This document shows positions 23,175 to 35,786 of a stretch of DNA of 64,000 nucleotides, one piece after another. Under the pieces are notes generated by a model. That model was given only the letters and a program-made list of their open reading frames with translations, was not told the DNA's origin and made no database searches. Source of the stretch: Ephemerocybe angulata. Its lineage: Eukaryota; Basidiomycota; Agaricomycetes; Agaricales; Psathyrellaceae. Each line of letters begins with the position of its first letter. Within the stretch, counting starts at the first letter, position 1. Location: assembly GCA_013368325.1 (NCBI GenBank), contig JAACJK010000109.1:186001-250000 (forward strand). Direction: 5' to 3'. Both the position numbers and the translations under genes were made by a program.

Positions 23175-26100
23175 TTAATCGTGCCTCCTCTGGCCCCTAT
23201 TCTCACTGCCATGATGGTCAATGGGCAGCAACTTCCTCGCAATGGCATGGTTCTGCGCTGACGAGCCTGGTCCGCTCGAGTTAAGCCTGTTACGGTTAAT
23301 CTTCGGACGCTTCACAGGCTGACTCGATTCTGCGCTACTAGGCGGCGCATTACTGTCGCCTCCCTCCTTCTCCCGCTCTGCAATGAAAAAGCCCGTCAGA
23401 AACCAGAAAAGAAAGGCATGATCACTATATTTAAACTTACCAGACACAGTCCTCTTCCTACTCCCATCCCTATCCTCGCTATCATACCGTGTGCCAGGAA
23501 CAGAAGAATCTCTCGCCGGACCAGTACCGCCCCCTCGGAACGCTGTAGCCTCACTCGACCCAGCAGATGGAAGCGGCCCAGAAGAAGAAGGCGCTGCATT
23601 TCCACCTGAACCACCACCACTACCCGTATTCGCACCTCCACCTGCAGCATCAAAGTTAGCCAACATTCTCTCCTAATTTAATCCACCAGCCATGGGCTTG
23701 GTACGCACCTTCCAAATTGTCACTGATTCGGGATCGGAGACTGCCTCCGGGGCCTCCACCAGCTCCAGACGCGGCCTTTGCGGCCTCCTTCCTACTACGC
23801 TCCTTGGCCAGCTGCTCAGGCGGCACCTTCATGGCCCTTGGAGCATTAGGAGGGTACGTGGGCGGCTTGTTCCTAAGTGACTCGGGAATGCTCGTGGCAG
23901 CAAATATATCTGTCATCGGCCCAATTTGGGTCGGGATCTGGCCAGGCTGGATCTGCCTTCCTCGATTGTCGTTGCTTCGACTGTCGCTCGCCCGTTGGCT
24001 GCCACTGCCCCCTTCCGCACGCTGACTGTCTCCTCTTTGGCTTTCGTTGCGATCGTCGCCCGGTCGCTTCTCAGAAACCTATTTTGGAAAGAGTCAAAAA
24101 CTGACCCATCGGCCGAAACATATATGGGCCTACCTTCTCTGCAGACGAACCCCTGCTCTCCCTGCTTTTCCTCTCCGCCTCTGCCGCCTCCTCCAACCTG
24201 CGCCTGCGCTCATTCGCTCGGTCACTTGCTCGGTCAATCGTGCGGGGAATCCGTTCACCGATGTCGTCGATGGCAATCCTCCTCTCGCGGTCCTTGCGCG
24301 AGCTCCGCTTAAGCGCCCGGTCCGACTGTACACCGACGTCATCGTCAGCATAGCCGTTCCCCTTACATAAATTCCCAAAGCTTACATCATCGTCAGCGCC
24401 TCGCCGGCGCTTCACCCCGATGCTTTCCTCGCCCAACAAGAAACGCTCGGTGCGGTCGCGGCGGGAAGGTTCGGGCCGAGTAGGCAGGGGCGACTCCAAC
24501 GCAGCGCCGGGGACACCTCCCTTCCGGTCCCTCTCCCTGTCCTTGTCGTCCCGCCTGTGCCTGTCGCGGTCACGGTCGCCTCTCTCCCTCTCACTGCGCT
24601 CTCGGTCTCTCCCATCCCTATCCCTGTCACCGCGCTCGCGGTCCCGCCCATCCCTATCCCCCCGGTCCCTCTCCCTGTCCCCATGCCTGTCCCTCCCTCG
24701 TTCTCCATCCCTATCCCTCTCGGACGTGCGATCCCTGTTTGTCCTGCTATCCCGTTCGCGGGTGTGAGTCAGGCTATCGCGGCGGGTCGCATTCGCCCCG
24801 CTGCCCCCATCTCGTGAAGCCAGAGACGGGTCCCTCTCCCGACCCCTCTCGTCCACCGCACTACCCTCGAGCATGCGGTCTGACCGCATCCTCCCGCCAC
24901 TGCCACGGCTGTCGGGACTAAGATCCCTCGAAGCGGGCGCAGTCGGCGACGGAGAACGAACTCTAGGCGACGGAGCTCCGGATCCACCGCCGTTCTGCTG
25001 CTGTGAGAGCTGCTCGGCGCGCGAAAGTCTCCCGGACTCCATTTTATCTCGTCCGTCCCGGATATCCCTAGAATCCCTTCCATCCCTGTCCCTACCATCC
25101 CTGTCCCTGCCGTCTCTATCCCTTCCATCCCTGTCCCTCCCGTCTCTATCCCTTCCATCCCTGTCCCTGTCCCCGCTCGCACCATTCCGATTATGCTGGA
25201 TGCTCTGCCTCGCTGTCTCCCTAAGCTCAACCGCAGAAAGCGTCTGGCTAGGAATCGCAGGCGGTAGCATGGGGTGCTGGTGCTCCTCCTTCCTCTGCTC
25301 CATACGTCTCTGCGTCGCAGGCTCGAGGACCTCTTTCAACGGGTTGTTTGGGAGACCATAGGGAGGTTGGTGAGGCGGATGTCTAGGAGGATACTGCTGC
25401 TGGCCGTCGCTCCTGACATCCCGCTGGTCCCTATCCCCTCCTCTAGATCCTGAAATCATAACTGGAATGGGTCGGACCTCAGGAGCATTCGAGGGGTTGA
25501 ACGGAGCAGCTTGAGGGTTGAACGGCGCAGACGGCTTAGGAGCGTCAAGCGGTGGTCGAGGCGAAGCGTCGTTGTTTCTATTATCCGTCCGGACGCGTTT
25601 GACAACTTCAGGTCTCGGGATGCTCTCCATCGCCAACTTTGTAGACTGGATCGTGTTAGGTTTTGAAGGGGCATTGCTGAATGGAGCGCCGTTCTGCTGT
25701 GCCGCGCGGGGCCCGGACGGTGCAGACGCTGGAGGCTGCTGCTGCTGGGGAGCGTCGCGACGCTGGTCATCCGAACTGTTGTTTTGCTGGGCGCTGGGTT
25801 TGGTAGGGGGCGGGTTCGCGACACGGGGCGGCCGTTCCGGCGCTGGGCTGTTGCTATTGCTCGATGCCAGTGCGGGCACAGTAAGTCTGGGACCTGTTGA
25901 CCATAAGTTCTCTAGCTTTGCCAGGCCAGCAGCATAGGCTCGCGCCAGGATTTTGAGATCGGAGCGCTGTTCTGTCGCAATAAGGTTTTCGACTGCAGCC
26001 TGGAGCTCTGGGCCCTTGGTGGTGCAATCGCTTCGAGGGAACACGGGAAGGATTTCCTTGAGCACGACTATGGCGTTGTAGACGCGCATGAACTCCCCAG

Positions 26101-29100
26101 TCTTGATACACTCTATGAAGCTCTAAAAATTTGTTAGCGAACATGATTGAAGCAAGAAAAATCCGAGTAAACAAACATCAGCAATCTTCTTGTGCGTCTT
26201 CTTCAAGAAACCTTGGAAGGATTTCCATGTGAGGATATCGACCTGCGACGGCGACGCGTTGGTCAACGCGCGCTGGAGGCCAGGCAAGTGCACCATCCTC
26301 CCCGCCACATTCACTCGGTTGTCTTGGATATACGCCCTCTCGTCCGTGTGCCACTTGTGCAAGTCCGTCATGATGCCAAGCAGGAAACGTCCGTAGTTGC
26401 GCGCCTCGTAATCGGTGCAGGTGAAGACAACGACCTTGACGTGGTCGCTCAGCAGCTTGTCGTAGCACTTCAGTGTGTGGAAGCCAGGCGTCCCTTGAAG
26501 ATGGAGAACCCGGATGATCTTGGCACAGTAATCCGCGTCCATAGGCGAGAGCAGGGATCTCGGTTGAATACAGTGCTCGATGATAGCATGGATCAAATTA
26601 GCTGACTTAGGCACTGAGAGAAGGTATAATCAGCGTCGCTCTATCAAACAGCAAACAGTAAACCGCTAAACATACAGTGCGCAAACCAGGCAGCCTTTTC
26701 CTTGGCCAACCGCTTGATGGTAAATGCCCGGGCAGTCGTCTGCTCCTTGTACTCCCGTGATAGAAGACTAATGTACTCGTTGTATCGGTCACGTTTAGCC
26801 TTGTGTTGGCCAGCCGTCGCACGCTTAGCCTTGTCTGCTGATCGATCCGCCATAGTAAACTTTTGATCTTCCTCTCGGCTCAGGATGCGGAGGAGGTTGC
26901 TCTCGGCGTCGTAAGCATTGGGGGGTGCGAGATCGTAGTTGGAGAGTTGCCAGAACGTCAAGTAGAAGGCGGGACTGGGGAAAATGTTGGAAAGGGTCCT
27001 AGAAGAACGACTACACGACGCACCCTATCACTTCGATTGCATTAGTAGGGGCAATCTTCCTCACAGCATCAAACAATTCCTCCAGCTCTGGCACCCATGG
27101 GCTGGCCGGCGTTGGAACTACATCTGTTGTACTCGTGTCGACCTCCATTGGTGCAGCATCCTGAGTTCCTTCGGTCGAGGGAGCGGCATTGGGTGTATCT
27201 GACGAGCCAGACGTAGCAGCCCCAGGGGTCGCCAGGTCCGAAACGCTAGCAGTCGGCTCCCGCTTTGCAGTCAAGGCAGCCTTCAGTCTCTTCTCAGCCT
27301 CCTCACCCGCAATCCGTTCCTCCTGGTTTTGGAGCTCCACTGCTTTCGACTTGGGGAAAGGTCATTATCGTGAACCCACGGATTTGTGAGCGACTTACCA
27401 CAAGCTTGTGATGCAGCACGGGGCGAATGATTTGCATACACATGGAAGGTTCGATACCATACTTGTTCGCGAGGTCCTCGAAAGCCGGCAAGACTTTGTT
27501 GGCGTAGTCTTCTGCCTTAACAACGGTAGTGAGAAGGTCAAGGTACTGGAGGAATACACCGTGGGTCTGCGAGAAGGGATGGCAGGTGAGTGACGGTGAA
27601 TTGGTGATATCGCAAGTGAACGAACCGCGTCGAATAGGCCGGAAACCGTTTTAAGAGGTGAGTCCTTACTTGCGTTGAAGACGCAGGACTGTCTTTGCTG
27701 GGCCACTTGAACAAGGAGCGGGAGCGCGAGACCGGAATTGATCAGGGCGTCCGCCAGACGGTCAGGAGCTCTCATTGCCAGGTCTGAAGGATCAGCTTGG
27801 GCCCCTCGGTGCTGGGCTGCGATCGTCTGGATGCGAAGCGTCTTTCCTCCAGCCATGGCAGCAATTTGGGCATTGGACAAAGATGGCAAAGGCTCGATAC
27901 CAGCCATCTTCCAAATCAGCTCCTTCAGAATGGTGATATCCGACGTAACATCAGCCTGCAACCGATTCACCACATACTTGAGGACAGGCTTCAGGTCGGT
28001 GTTGTATCGGCGGAAGAGCATCCCTGTGAAGCCAGCCAAACCTAGAAGGACGTCAGCTGATTTGATATTCAAGCCAGTGATTTACGAACTTTGCAGCCAG
28101 TCGGCGATGTTAACACCATCTGTCTTCAAGCGATCCTTTTTATCATCCGAAAGAGTGTCCAGAATCACGAAAACCAGAACATCAAAGCCCATATTGGTGA
28201 CATATCGCAGAGCTTGAACAATGACCGAGGCGAGGTTTTCATAGGCCATAACTTGGTTCACGACATTGGTGAAAAAGATCATCGGGTTGCTGTGCGCAAG
28301 CTTGCCAACTGCGCCAGATAGGGAGTCAATTGTCTGGTGAGAAAGACGTCGCAGTATGTCCTTGGATTCCTTCTCAGCCTGCACTTGACGAACCCTGAGC
28401 TCTGGGTTCTCCATATACATGGACTTCCACTCCCCATACAGCTGCCATCGCGAAGTCGGTTCAAAGATGCGAATAAGGTGCCATATCTCCACAGTGCATA
28501 CAGCGTTTCCGCGGATGAGGGGAAGGGCAGGGAAGATGTACTGGCGGAGGATGCGGTACCAGAACGCATAGTTTGGGTGGTCACTTGGGGAGACTTCGCT
28601 GGGAGCCTTTCGGTCGGGGTTCGGTGGCGTGATAACATTTCTTCCAAGCCGTACCAACCTTGTCAAGAAGGCGGTGTCGCGGGACAAGTGGGGGCCAATG
28701 AACTGCAGGAAGGGTTCTACCACTGATTCGATTTCCTCTAAAGAGTTGACTGTGGGCACTTGCTCACTCCATCGGGGGTAGAAGAAAACGAAATCAGTGG
28801 TGGATGTGCATAACGGAGCCGGTGAAAGCAAGGTGAGGACTGTCTTCCGAGGGCTAGGTTGCAAAACGCCCCCTGCTCCGTATCGGGCGCGAGGTTGAGT
28901 AAAGCCAATGTCCTTTGAGAAGAAGTTGCTTTGAGCTTCATAGAGAACCGAAATCGAATGCCTCAGCATCTGAAGGAGTAAATCCGCGATTTCAGGGTGT
29001 GGATCGACGAGCCAGGGGAACCTCGTTAGGATCGAAAGGGCAGGCCGCAGCGCGCCAACTGCAAGCAACGCAGTTAGAAGGCCAACTTTTTGATTGCTCT

Positions 29101-30753
29101 TGGTTTCCTTCTTCTCAGGTTTCTTGTCGTCAGCTGGTGCAGATGCTTTGTGTTTGGAGTGCGAAGGGCCAGATTCGAGAGGCGCTGCCATAGCAAGAAG
29201 GCTCATCCCCGCTCCTGAAATTCGGCCACTAATATTCGCAAGGTACTCCGTTCTAACGGTTTCCATTTCTTCGTCAGGCAAGGAGAGCTACAGAAACTGA
29301 ATAAGCTGGGCAAATCCCATCTAAAATTATGAGACTCACGTGTGGGTACACTTCCTCAAGGCTAACGAATCCCTCTCGAATGAGGAGGGCCGTCGTGAGA
29401 TAGAGACTTCTGGGGGCCGGCTCGTTCATGGCAGTTGACTGCGAAATTTAGCTAAAAATTGAGAGAAAACTGGATAATATGACATACATTGTGAAACGCG
29501 AACTTGAATCCCAGAAGTTGGGCGAGTACCCGCGATCCATCTCGGTTCTTGGTATCCGCTGAACGAGCTGGTTTCTCGCAGGAAGAGAGGATTTCATCCA
29601 GGGACATTCCAAGATAAGATTCTGGTTTGGGGTCGACAGGCGTTGACTTTTCTTTGGAAGATTGCTCGTTTGGACCCCATGGAGAGCACGAGAGTAAGGC
29701 CAAGAAAAAGCTGTGGTGAGTCAACAAGTGCGTAGAGAGCATGTCGAGTATAATGTCGGCAACTCGATTCGGGTCCAAATCGAAATGGCCAATGAGGCTA
29801 ACGACCTTTTCCCAGACCGGTCGGACACGACTTTCCAGCACGCTCGGCGACTCCGTCGGTAAACCCGTCTGAGGCGAGTGAGGAGGTCCAAGGGAGCTGG
29901 TGATCTCAGTGGTCAACTTGCTGTATCCTTCCGATTGTTCTCGAAGCAGGTTGAACTTGTTTTGTTTGTAGCTATGACCTGTGTTACTGGTCTTGTCCTA
30001 AACCGGATTTGTGGGTACTCACAATAGACCTGTTCTCACCCGGACCTCCTTCCTCCCGAACGCAGTGGTATTTGGAACAAGACCTGCGCTGATAAGCATG
30101 GGCGTTTCCAGACGCTCTCGACAAGCGGTGACATCGAGAACACCGTATTCCTGGTAAACGTCAGTATAGAACCTATTGCGTTGGGTGTGATACATACCAA
30201 AAGCTTTTTGATCACTGTAGCCAGCCTTTCCTTGTCTGCCACTGCAGTCTGATACGGCTTCGTTGCCGTTGCAAGATGTGCAAGCGCCTCCGCAGTGGGC
30301 ACAGCTGGTGATTTGGGATTTGCCTGTTTGTAAAGAGCATTGTAACTCTCTACTGGGACTTCGAGCAGTGCGTCGACAGTCCAAATGATGTCAACAAGAT
30401 GATCTCCAAAGATCGTTGCTGCGTCCGGACTTGAAGACGAGTTTGATGACGATGAAGGGAGGGTATTCAGCACACTTCGCACAAAGTCGGGAAATGCTTG
30501 AACAGGCAGGCTTTGGCCGGGCGACAATGACGTGAGCAAGGCAGACAAAAGAGTGTGGTAGGCGGTTGTCAATATATGGAGGTTTGCTGGATCCAAGGGA
30601 GCGCAATGTGGCGCGAAGAGGAAGTTTCGGCTGTCAGACAAGGCCCCTTGTTAGATGGAAGGAACCAAGTTAGCAGGAACGGGCATACCATTCAGCCTCT
30701 CCTCCTTTGCCCCAAATTGCAAGGTAGCTTCGGACCCTTTCCACTACGTCCAT
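23175..30753 (-). CDS. THO2: THO complex subunit 2 (THO2/THOC2)
   Basis: This is the scaffold of the THO/TREX complex that couples transcription to mRNP packaging and export and limits R-loops. The start MDVVERVRSYLAIWG is followed by the family hallmark YKQNKFNLLREQSEGYSKL (30th-29.9 kb region). Further blocks are YPRWSEQVPTVNSLEEIE, WHTDERAYIQDNRV and TWKSFQGFLKKTHKKIAD, with AFWQ/FWQLSNYDLAPP-type motifs in between. The C-terminal ~700 residues are disordered, rich in Pro/Gln and then in Arg/Asp/Glu repeats. They end in ESSQPVKRPKINRNRLN and GQRRHD. About 2,000 residues are encoded with many short introns. The stop is at 23175. The gene faces GTP cyclohydrolase I tail-to-tail and is divergent from the GH105 gene. 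Confidence 0.93.
24520..24760 (-). repeat. Low-complexity RD/RE-coding tract in THO2
   Basis: CT-rich on the plus strand, this tract encodes alternating Arg-Asp/Arg-Glu (DRERDRGDRDGRDRERGDRD and similar) on the minus strand. The repeat is imperfect and protein-level rather than a perfect DNA repeat. Confidence 0.8.
25081..25170 (-). repeat. 15-bp minisatellite (six units) in THO2
   Basis: Six tandem 15-bp units, for example CATCCCTGTCCCTGC, encode a five-residue GRDRD repeat. Units 3-6 also form a 30-bp higher-order period. Because the unit is a multiple of three, copy-number changes preserve frame. Confidence 0.85.
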
Positions 30754-31436
30754 GAGACTGGAAGACTATGTGAGGGGTACGGGTGGGTTAGTGGTTAGGT
30801 AGGACGGAGTGAAAACCGTCAACCGTGAAGGTATGAGGTAGACCAACATCGCGCCTCGGTATGATGGTGCTGTGAGTACTTGTCTAAGCATTTTCCCACG
30901 CTCGGCTGAAACCCTTGCATGGTCCTAGTCAAACGGTCCTGGTCCAAACCCTGACCACTGCAGACATGCCGCATACCTCTGCTTGACCTCCTTCGTCACA
31001 TGCGGAACTCCAAACTCAAACTTGACACAATTTCATGGTTCGCCAAACTATGGACAATGTATCAGTGTTCTTTCGATGGGTTTCGCCATATGGCCAACCC
31101 AGGACTTCTCTTCGAAGCTGCAACATTATCATGTTACTCAAGGAGCTATGCCCTCGCCGGATTGGAACCTCGAGGCCTGTTGGAGCTGTCTGATACTTCT
31201 GTCTTAGATGGAAGCCACGCTCACACGGCGGTACAGCTGCCCAGAGATTGTTTGTATGGACGTCGTCTTGGGCACTCACACTGGACGCGCTTCCACGACA
31301 TTTTTCCGCGCAGAGATCTTCTTCTCCAATAAGATCCGGACGTTGCTTTCCTTGAAATCCATGTGAATGGAGGGGTATAAAGGCAGACTAAAGGCAATTA
31401 AAAGCACTTCGCACACCAGGCCAAGCACTCTTCCCA
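30754..31436. other. Divergent promoter region THO2 / GH105
   Basis: This 683-bp spacer contains a plus-strand frame of about 110 codons and a minus-strand frame of 87 codons, neither with a recognisable domain. A TATA box for the GH105 gene is at 31376-31381. Confidence 0.45.
31376..31381 (+). promoter_or_regulatory. TATA box of the GH105 gene
   Basis: TATAAA in the context GGGGTATAAAGGC lies about 56-61 bp upstream of the ATG, a usual distance for regulated fungal genes. Confidence 0.6.
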
Positions 31437-32911
31437 ATGGTAGCCGTCTTTGACACAGCAAGGGTCATCACTTTTGCATCTCTGCTGCTACCGATTGGTG
31501 ATTCGTTTTCAAATGCTACGATTGCACGCACTCGTAAGAATCTGCTTGACGTCGCGAAAGCCAGGTATGCCCATCTTTGAATGAGTGTGGGATATATCCT
31601 GACCTTTCCTCAGTTGGGAACTGGGTACAGCTGCCCAGGCTCTGACTGAGGTCTATACACCAGACCTCTCTGTCTTCAGTGCATCTGCTTTCCCTCCGCC
31701 AGATCGTCTGAATAGTTCCTTGACACCAGTCGATGTCCTCGCCATTGTAAACAAGTATGCCTGCACCTTCAGTTTTCATGGCCACCTACCCATCCCTCCT
31801 ATGTAGTACCATCAAGGATAAACCTGCGAACTCCAAACCCCTGTTTGCGAATCAGGGATCTGCTGCAGACCCAGCCAGTAAGTACGCCATTGCGCTTGTA
31901 TGTCGGAAGAAGTCCTGACAGTCGTCTCCAGGTCTTGGGGCGGCTGTCCTTCTCGCTAATTGGACTCGCGCTGATAAGAAGAGCAATTCACTCTCCAAGG
32001 CAGCCTCAGATCAGCTTCACTATCTTCTCGATGATACACCGAGATCAAGGTCGGGCGCAATTTCTCACAGAGCGAACGAACCACAACTATGGTATGTCCT
32101 GCCTGTTTATGTGTGAAGTCACTCGTAGTAAACATCTGTTCTCAGGTCCGACTTCATGTATATGGTACCTCCTTTTATTGCATACTACGGCGCACTGCAA
32201 AGGGACAGGAAGATTTTACAAGTAGCTTACGACCAATCTAAACTCTATCGAGATGGTCTTCGAGATGCGCCAGGTCTATGGAGGCACATTGACTTGGGGT
32301 CATACCAGGACAAAACTCACTGGGCTACAGGTGCGTCCACCTCCTTGCCAGACGGACAGTACACATACCCAACTATACATCGGCCTACAGGAAACGCATG
32401 GGCCGCTGCCGGCATGCTTCGAGTGCTTGCGACATTCAACCATTCTTCATTTGGTGGTGAACTTCGGGAACACCAAAAGAACCTGACTTCATGGATAGAC
32501 GAAATAGTCGTGGCATCCTGGAGCCACCAGGTGCGTTCCCCAAGCGACATAGGCCATATCCCATTCTAATATGCCGCATAGTCGACGAATGGGTCTCTTC
32601 GAAATGTCATCGATGATCCCAAGACCTTTACAGACACCTCTTCGACCGCCTTAATGGCGGCGGTGACATACAGGCTCGCCACAATAACACACGACTTCAA
32701 ATCAATTCCCGCTGCAAATCGAGCGCTGGAGCTGATCAAGAAGAGTGTAAACGTCGATGGGTGGCTAGAAGGCACAGTGGACCCCTTGACTTTCCACTCC
32801 CCGAGTCCTAAAGGCAAGTATAGCCCTGAAGGACAGGCGTTTGTACTTTTACTCCATGCCGGATGGAAAGCCTTTGCGGACCTGGTCCGTAGTGGAACAT
32901 TGAGAGTATGA
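31437..32911 (+). CDS. Secreted GH105-like six-hairpin glycosidase
   Basis: Residues 1-27 (MVAVFDTARVITFASLLLPI then GDSFSNA) look like a secretion signal. The rest resembles fungal glycoside hydrolase family 105/88 (alpha/alpha)6 barrels, which remove unsaturated uronic acids from pectin or related lyase products. Blocks include LNSSLTPVDVLAIVN, FMYMVPPFIAYYGAL, DKTHWATGNAWAAAGMLRVL (the ATGN-WAA-GMLRVL block is characteristic) and KGKYSPEGQAFVLLLHAGW. Exons are joined by several ~50-60 nt introns. The stop is at 32909-32911. A TATA box upstream fits inducible expression. The substrate cannot be read from sequence. Confidence 0.8.
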
Positions 32912-33441
32912 TTGAGCTCACATGTGTCTTAGTACGACATGTATGTATGATAAGTTGTTTCCGGTCAAAATGATAAAGAGAAGACGCTAAGTTGCACACA
33001 CACACCACTTGTACTCCAGCATTGGTATTGGGACCGGCACTTCCGGCGCTTGATCTAATCAGTGTTCGACCTCGGTCAGGAAATCGACGAGCGCTGGGTG
33101 TTCTGCTGGCACAGTTACAGACTTAAACATGACACTGACAGGAAGAAGTCGCTAGATTGGCCGTAGTTCCATCACCCAGCGCTCTTGACGACGACCCAGC
33201 AACCTCTCCCGAACACTGAAGGCTTTTCAGGCTTCGAATCTGTCCGACTCTGCCGCTCAGCGCTGCGCTCTGCTGTGCCCACCCAACGCGTTTCAGGGGC
33301 TGCTCCGCATCACACTGAGTACGCCCTCGAATTATTTCACTTTCAACTTGGGCACGAGGCTTATCTGGTGATAGTTATCGAAGGCAGTCAACACCGCCTC
33401 TAAGACCCCTTGGCATCTCCTCCCTCGTCGCAGTATCTGAG
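32912..33441. other. Spacer between GH105 and cation exchanger
   Basis: A 530-bp tandem spacer with short open frames only. No known protein, RNA gene or repeat is recognised. Confidence 0.4.
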
Positions 33442-35694
33442 ATGTCGAGCCACGTCCACATCCAAGAGGGACCGTTCGTCAAAGAGCCCCTATCCATCCA
33501 CGTCGAGGACGCAGAGGCAGGAAACGAGCACTCTGGATTGCAGGACCCACAGTCAGGACGTCTCACTGGCAATGGCAACTGTACTCCGCGCTCACTTATG
33601 AGCCCCAACGCTCAAGCGCCCCCATCTGCGACGTCGGAGAGGAGGAGGAACACGCTGATGAGGCGGGTCAGCCGGATGAGCCACAATAACCTGTACCTGG
33701 AAGCGGAGGACTCAGTCATTCGGTTCTGGGATCGGTTCACAAGGAAGGGGAAGAAAAATATCGGAGTTTGGGCCAGTTTGAAGGCCATTGTGCTTTCGTC
33801 GTGTGAGCAAGACGTTCAATGGGTTTGTTCTCCGAATGGCAACGGCTGCTAACTGCTCACCTCAGGGCTCAACCTCTTCCTCGTCTTCGTACCCATCGCA
33901 TGGGCATCCCACTTTCGCCATTGGCCTCAGAGGCTTACATTTACGTGTACGCAATGTCAACAATGTGCTGGGACTAGATTTCCATGCTGAAATTTCTTCC
34001 CAGTCGCCTTCCTGGCCATCATCCCTTTGGAATGGCTCGTTGAATGGTGTGGAGAAGAAATGGCGCATTACCTCGGCAAAGACTTTGGCGACCTCTTAAT
34101 CGTCACGTTACACAAGTAAGCACTGCGCCTGTCCGCTTTTGAGCACTTAGCGCTCGCTTAGTGGAAAATGGGCACTCACCTCACATTTTCACTTTTATAG
34201 TAGCGTAGAAGCGACTCTGGCTATAATTCTACTACGCCACTGCGAGTGAGTGTCAGATCCGTCGACGCGACCGTATTCTTCATTCCGATGACGTTGCATA
34301 GAATTTCACTTCTCAAGTCCACTATCATCGGTGTGGTTATTCTCCACCTTCTACTCGTACCGGGGACAGCGTTTGTCGCGGGCGGCGCACGGATTCTGCA
34401 ACAGGACCTCCACCCGCACCTGACGGAACTTAACCATTCACTCCTAACTCTTGGGTGCGTGCCACACGAGCCTGCAACAAACCATTCATAATACTGATAA
34501 CACTCGTTGTCATGCTTACTTTAGGGTTCTGAGCCTTACACTACCAGCGGCCTTCTTTGCTTCGCTCAGCAGCAACTTTAACCCTGTCGGAACTGCCGAG
34601 TCCAACTCCGTCATTGTGAACGATGCGCTGAGAGGAAATCTCCTCAAGATGAGCCACGGCATGGCCTTCTGTCTACTCTTTATGTATGGCTGGCATTCTC
34701 TACCTTTCCCTCGATGCTGATGTTTTGTGTGAAAATGCAGCTACATCTGCTCTCGCGTATACCTTCACAACCCTCCTGGTGATGAAACCACCAACCTTCG
34801 TCCGGAGGTCCCTGCGGCGCTGAAGGAGGAAGAGCACCATTTGCAAACCAACGATCCTCACATTAACCAATATATTTGCATAGCGTTGCTAGCAGTGACA
34901 ATTGGCCTCATGGCTGCAACTGCTGAATGGGTAAGCCCTTCATTTCGGCCATCCTGCACTTGTTCAATCCGAGACTCACGGTACCTTCAGCTCGTACAAG
35001 CTCTCAACTTTGCCCGAGAGGATAGCAACATCCAGATCGAGTGAGTATAGTCCCCTATACTTCTCGGGTCATCGTTACTCAGCCCATCTAATGAACCAAC
35101 CGCTACTATCAGATGGTTTGGACTGATCTTGCTACCTCTTGTGTCGTACGCCGCCGATGGCACAGTCGCAATTGTATATTTCGTTCGCCACACGTTACGC
35201 CACATCTTCCGGGAGCCTGCACCTCCCGAGCTGTTGGCGAGAGGGAGGGCCATCGACCTCAGCATTCAGTTCCTGCTCTTCTGGATGCCCTTCTTCGTGT
35301 TGTTGGGCTGGTGGACTAATAAACCTATGACTCTGCTCTTCGGTGCGTCGACTCTATATCACCTATTCTCATCTAAAGTAACCGTGCCTTCATTAGATTT
35401 CTTTGAGGTTGCGATCTTGGTTGGCGCGTGCTTCATTGTCAACTATGTCACCGCGGACTCGAAAACCAACTGGGCAGAAGGTGCAACAATGGTATCTTTC
35501 TATGTCATGATTGTATGTGCTTCGCTTCCTTGCTTTTTGTTGTCCACCCCCTTACGTAGCTTTCCTAGGCGACATGCGCATGGTTCTACCCTGGCCAGCC
35601 AGAGGCCCTTGCTCTGTCTGAATGTACGTCCGTCGCAGAGGCTCTCGAGGCACTAGCGAGTGGTCACTCGCTCAGCGCCGCGGAGATCCATTAA
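33442..35694 (+). CDS. Ca2+/cation antiporter (CaCA/VCX1-like family), divergent
   Basis: An N-terminal polar region of about 110 residues with basic RRRNTLMRRVSRMS is followed by about ten hydrophobic segments. These include LNLFLVFVPIAWASHF, FLAIIPLEWLVEW, STIIGVVILHLLLVPGTAF, ICIALLAVTIGLMAATAEW, WFGLILLPLVSYAADG and FLLFWMPFFVLLGWW. The layout and wording (ATLAIILLRHCELRLLKST; TLPAAFFASLSSNFN) match fungal vacuolar H+/Ca2+ exchangers. However, the first ion-binding repeat reads LHNSVEATLAI instead of GNxxE, and the second reads YAADGTVAI instead of a canonical acidic NAxEH-type block. The acidic residues are kept, but their context differs. At least nine introns are needed. The stop is at 35692-35694. 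Likely vacuolar or Golgi; the transported ion is uncertain. Confidence 0.85.
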
Positions 35695-35786
35695 AATGGT
35701 AGGGAGCGCTAAAACTAGTTTTATACCTCGTCTCTCTTACATTCTATGATATCCCACAATAATGATTAATGGGTATGGACTATGAG

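Noticed and set aside
31000..31332. Plus-strand 110-codon frame upstream of the GH105 gene
   Set aside because: It lies in the divergent promoter, lacks a domain, and ends just before the TATA box of the real gene.
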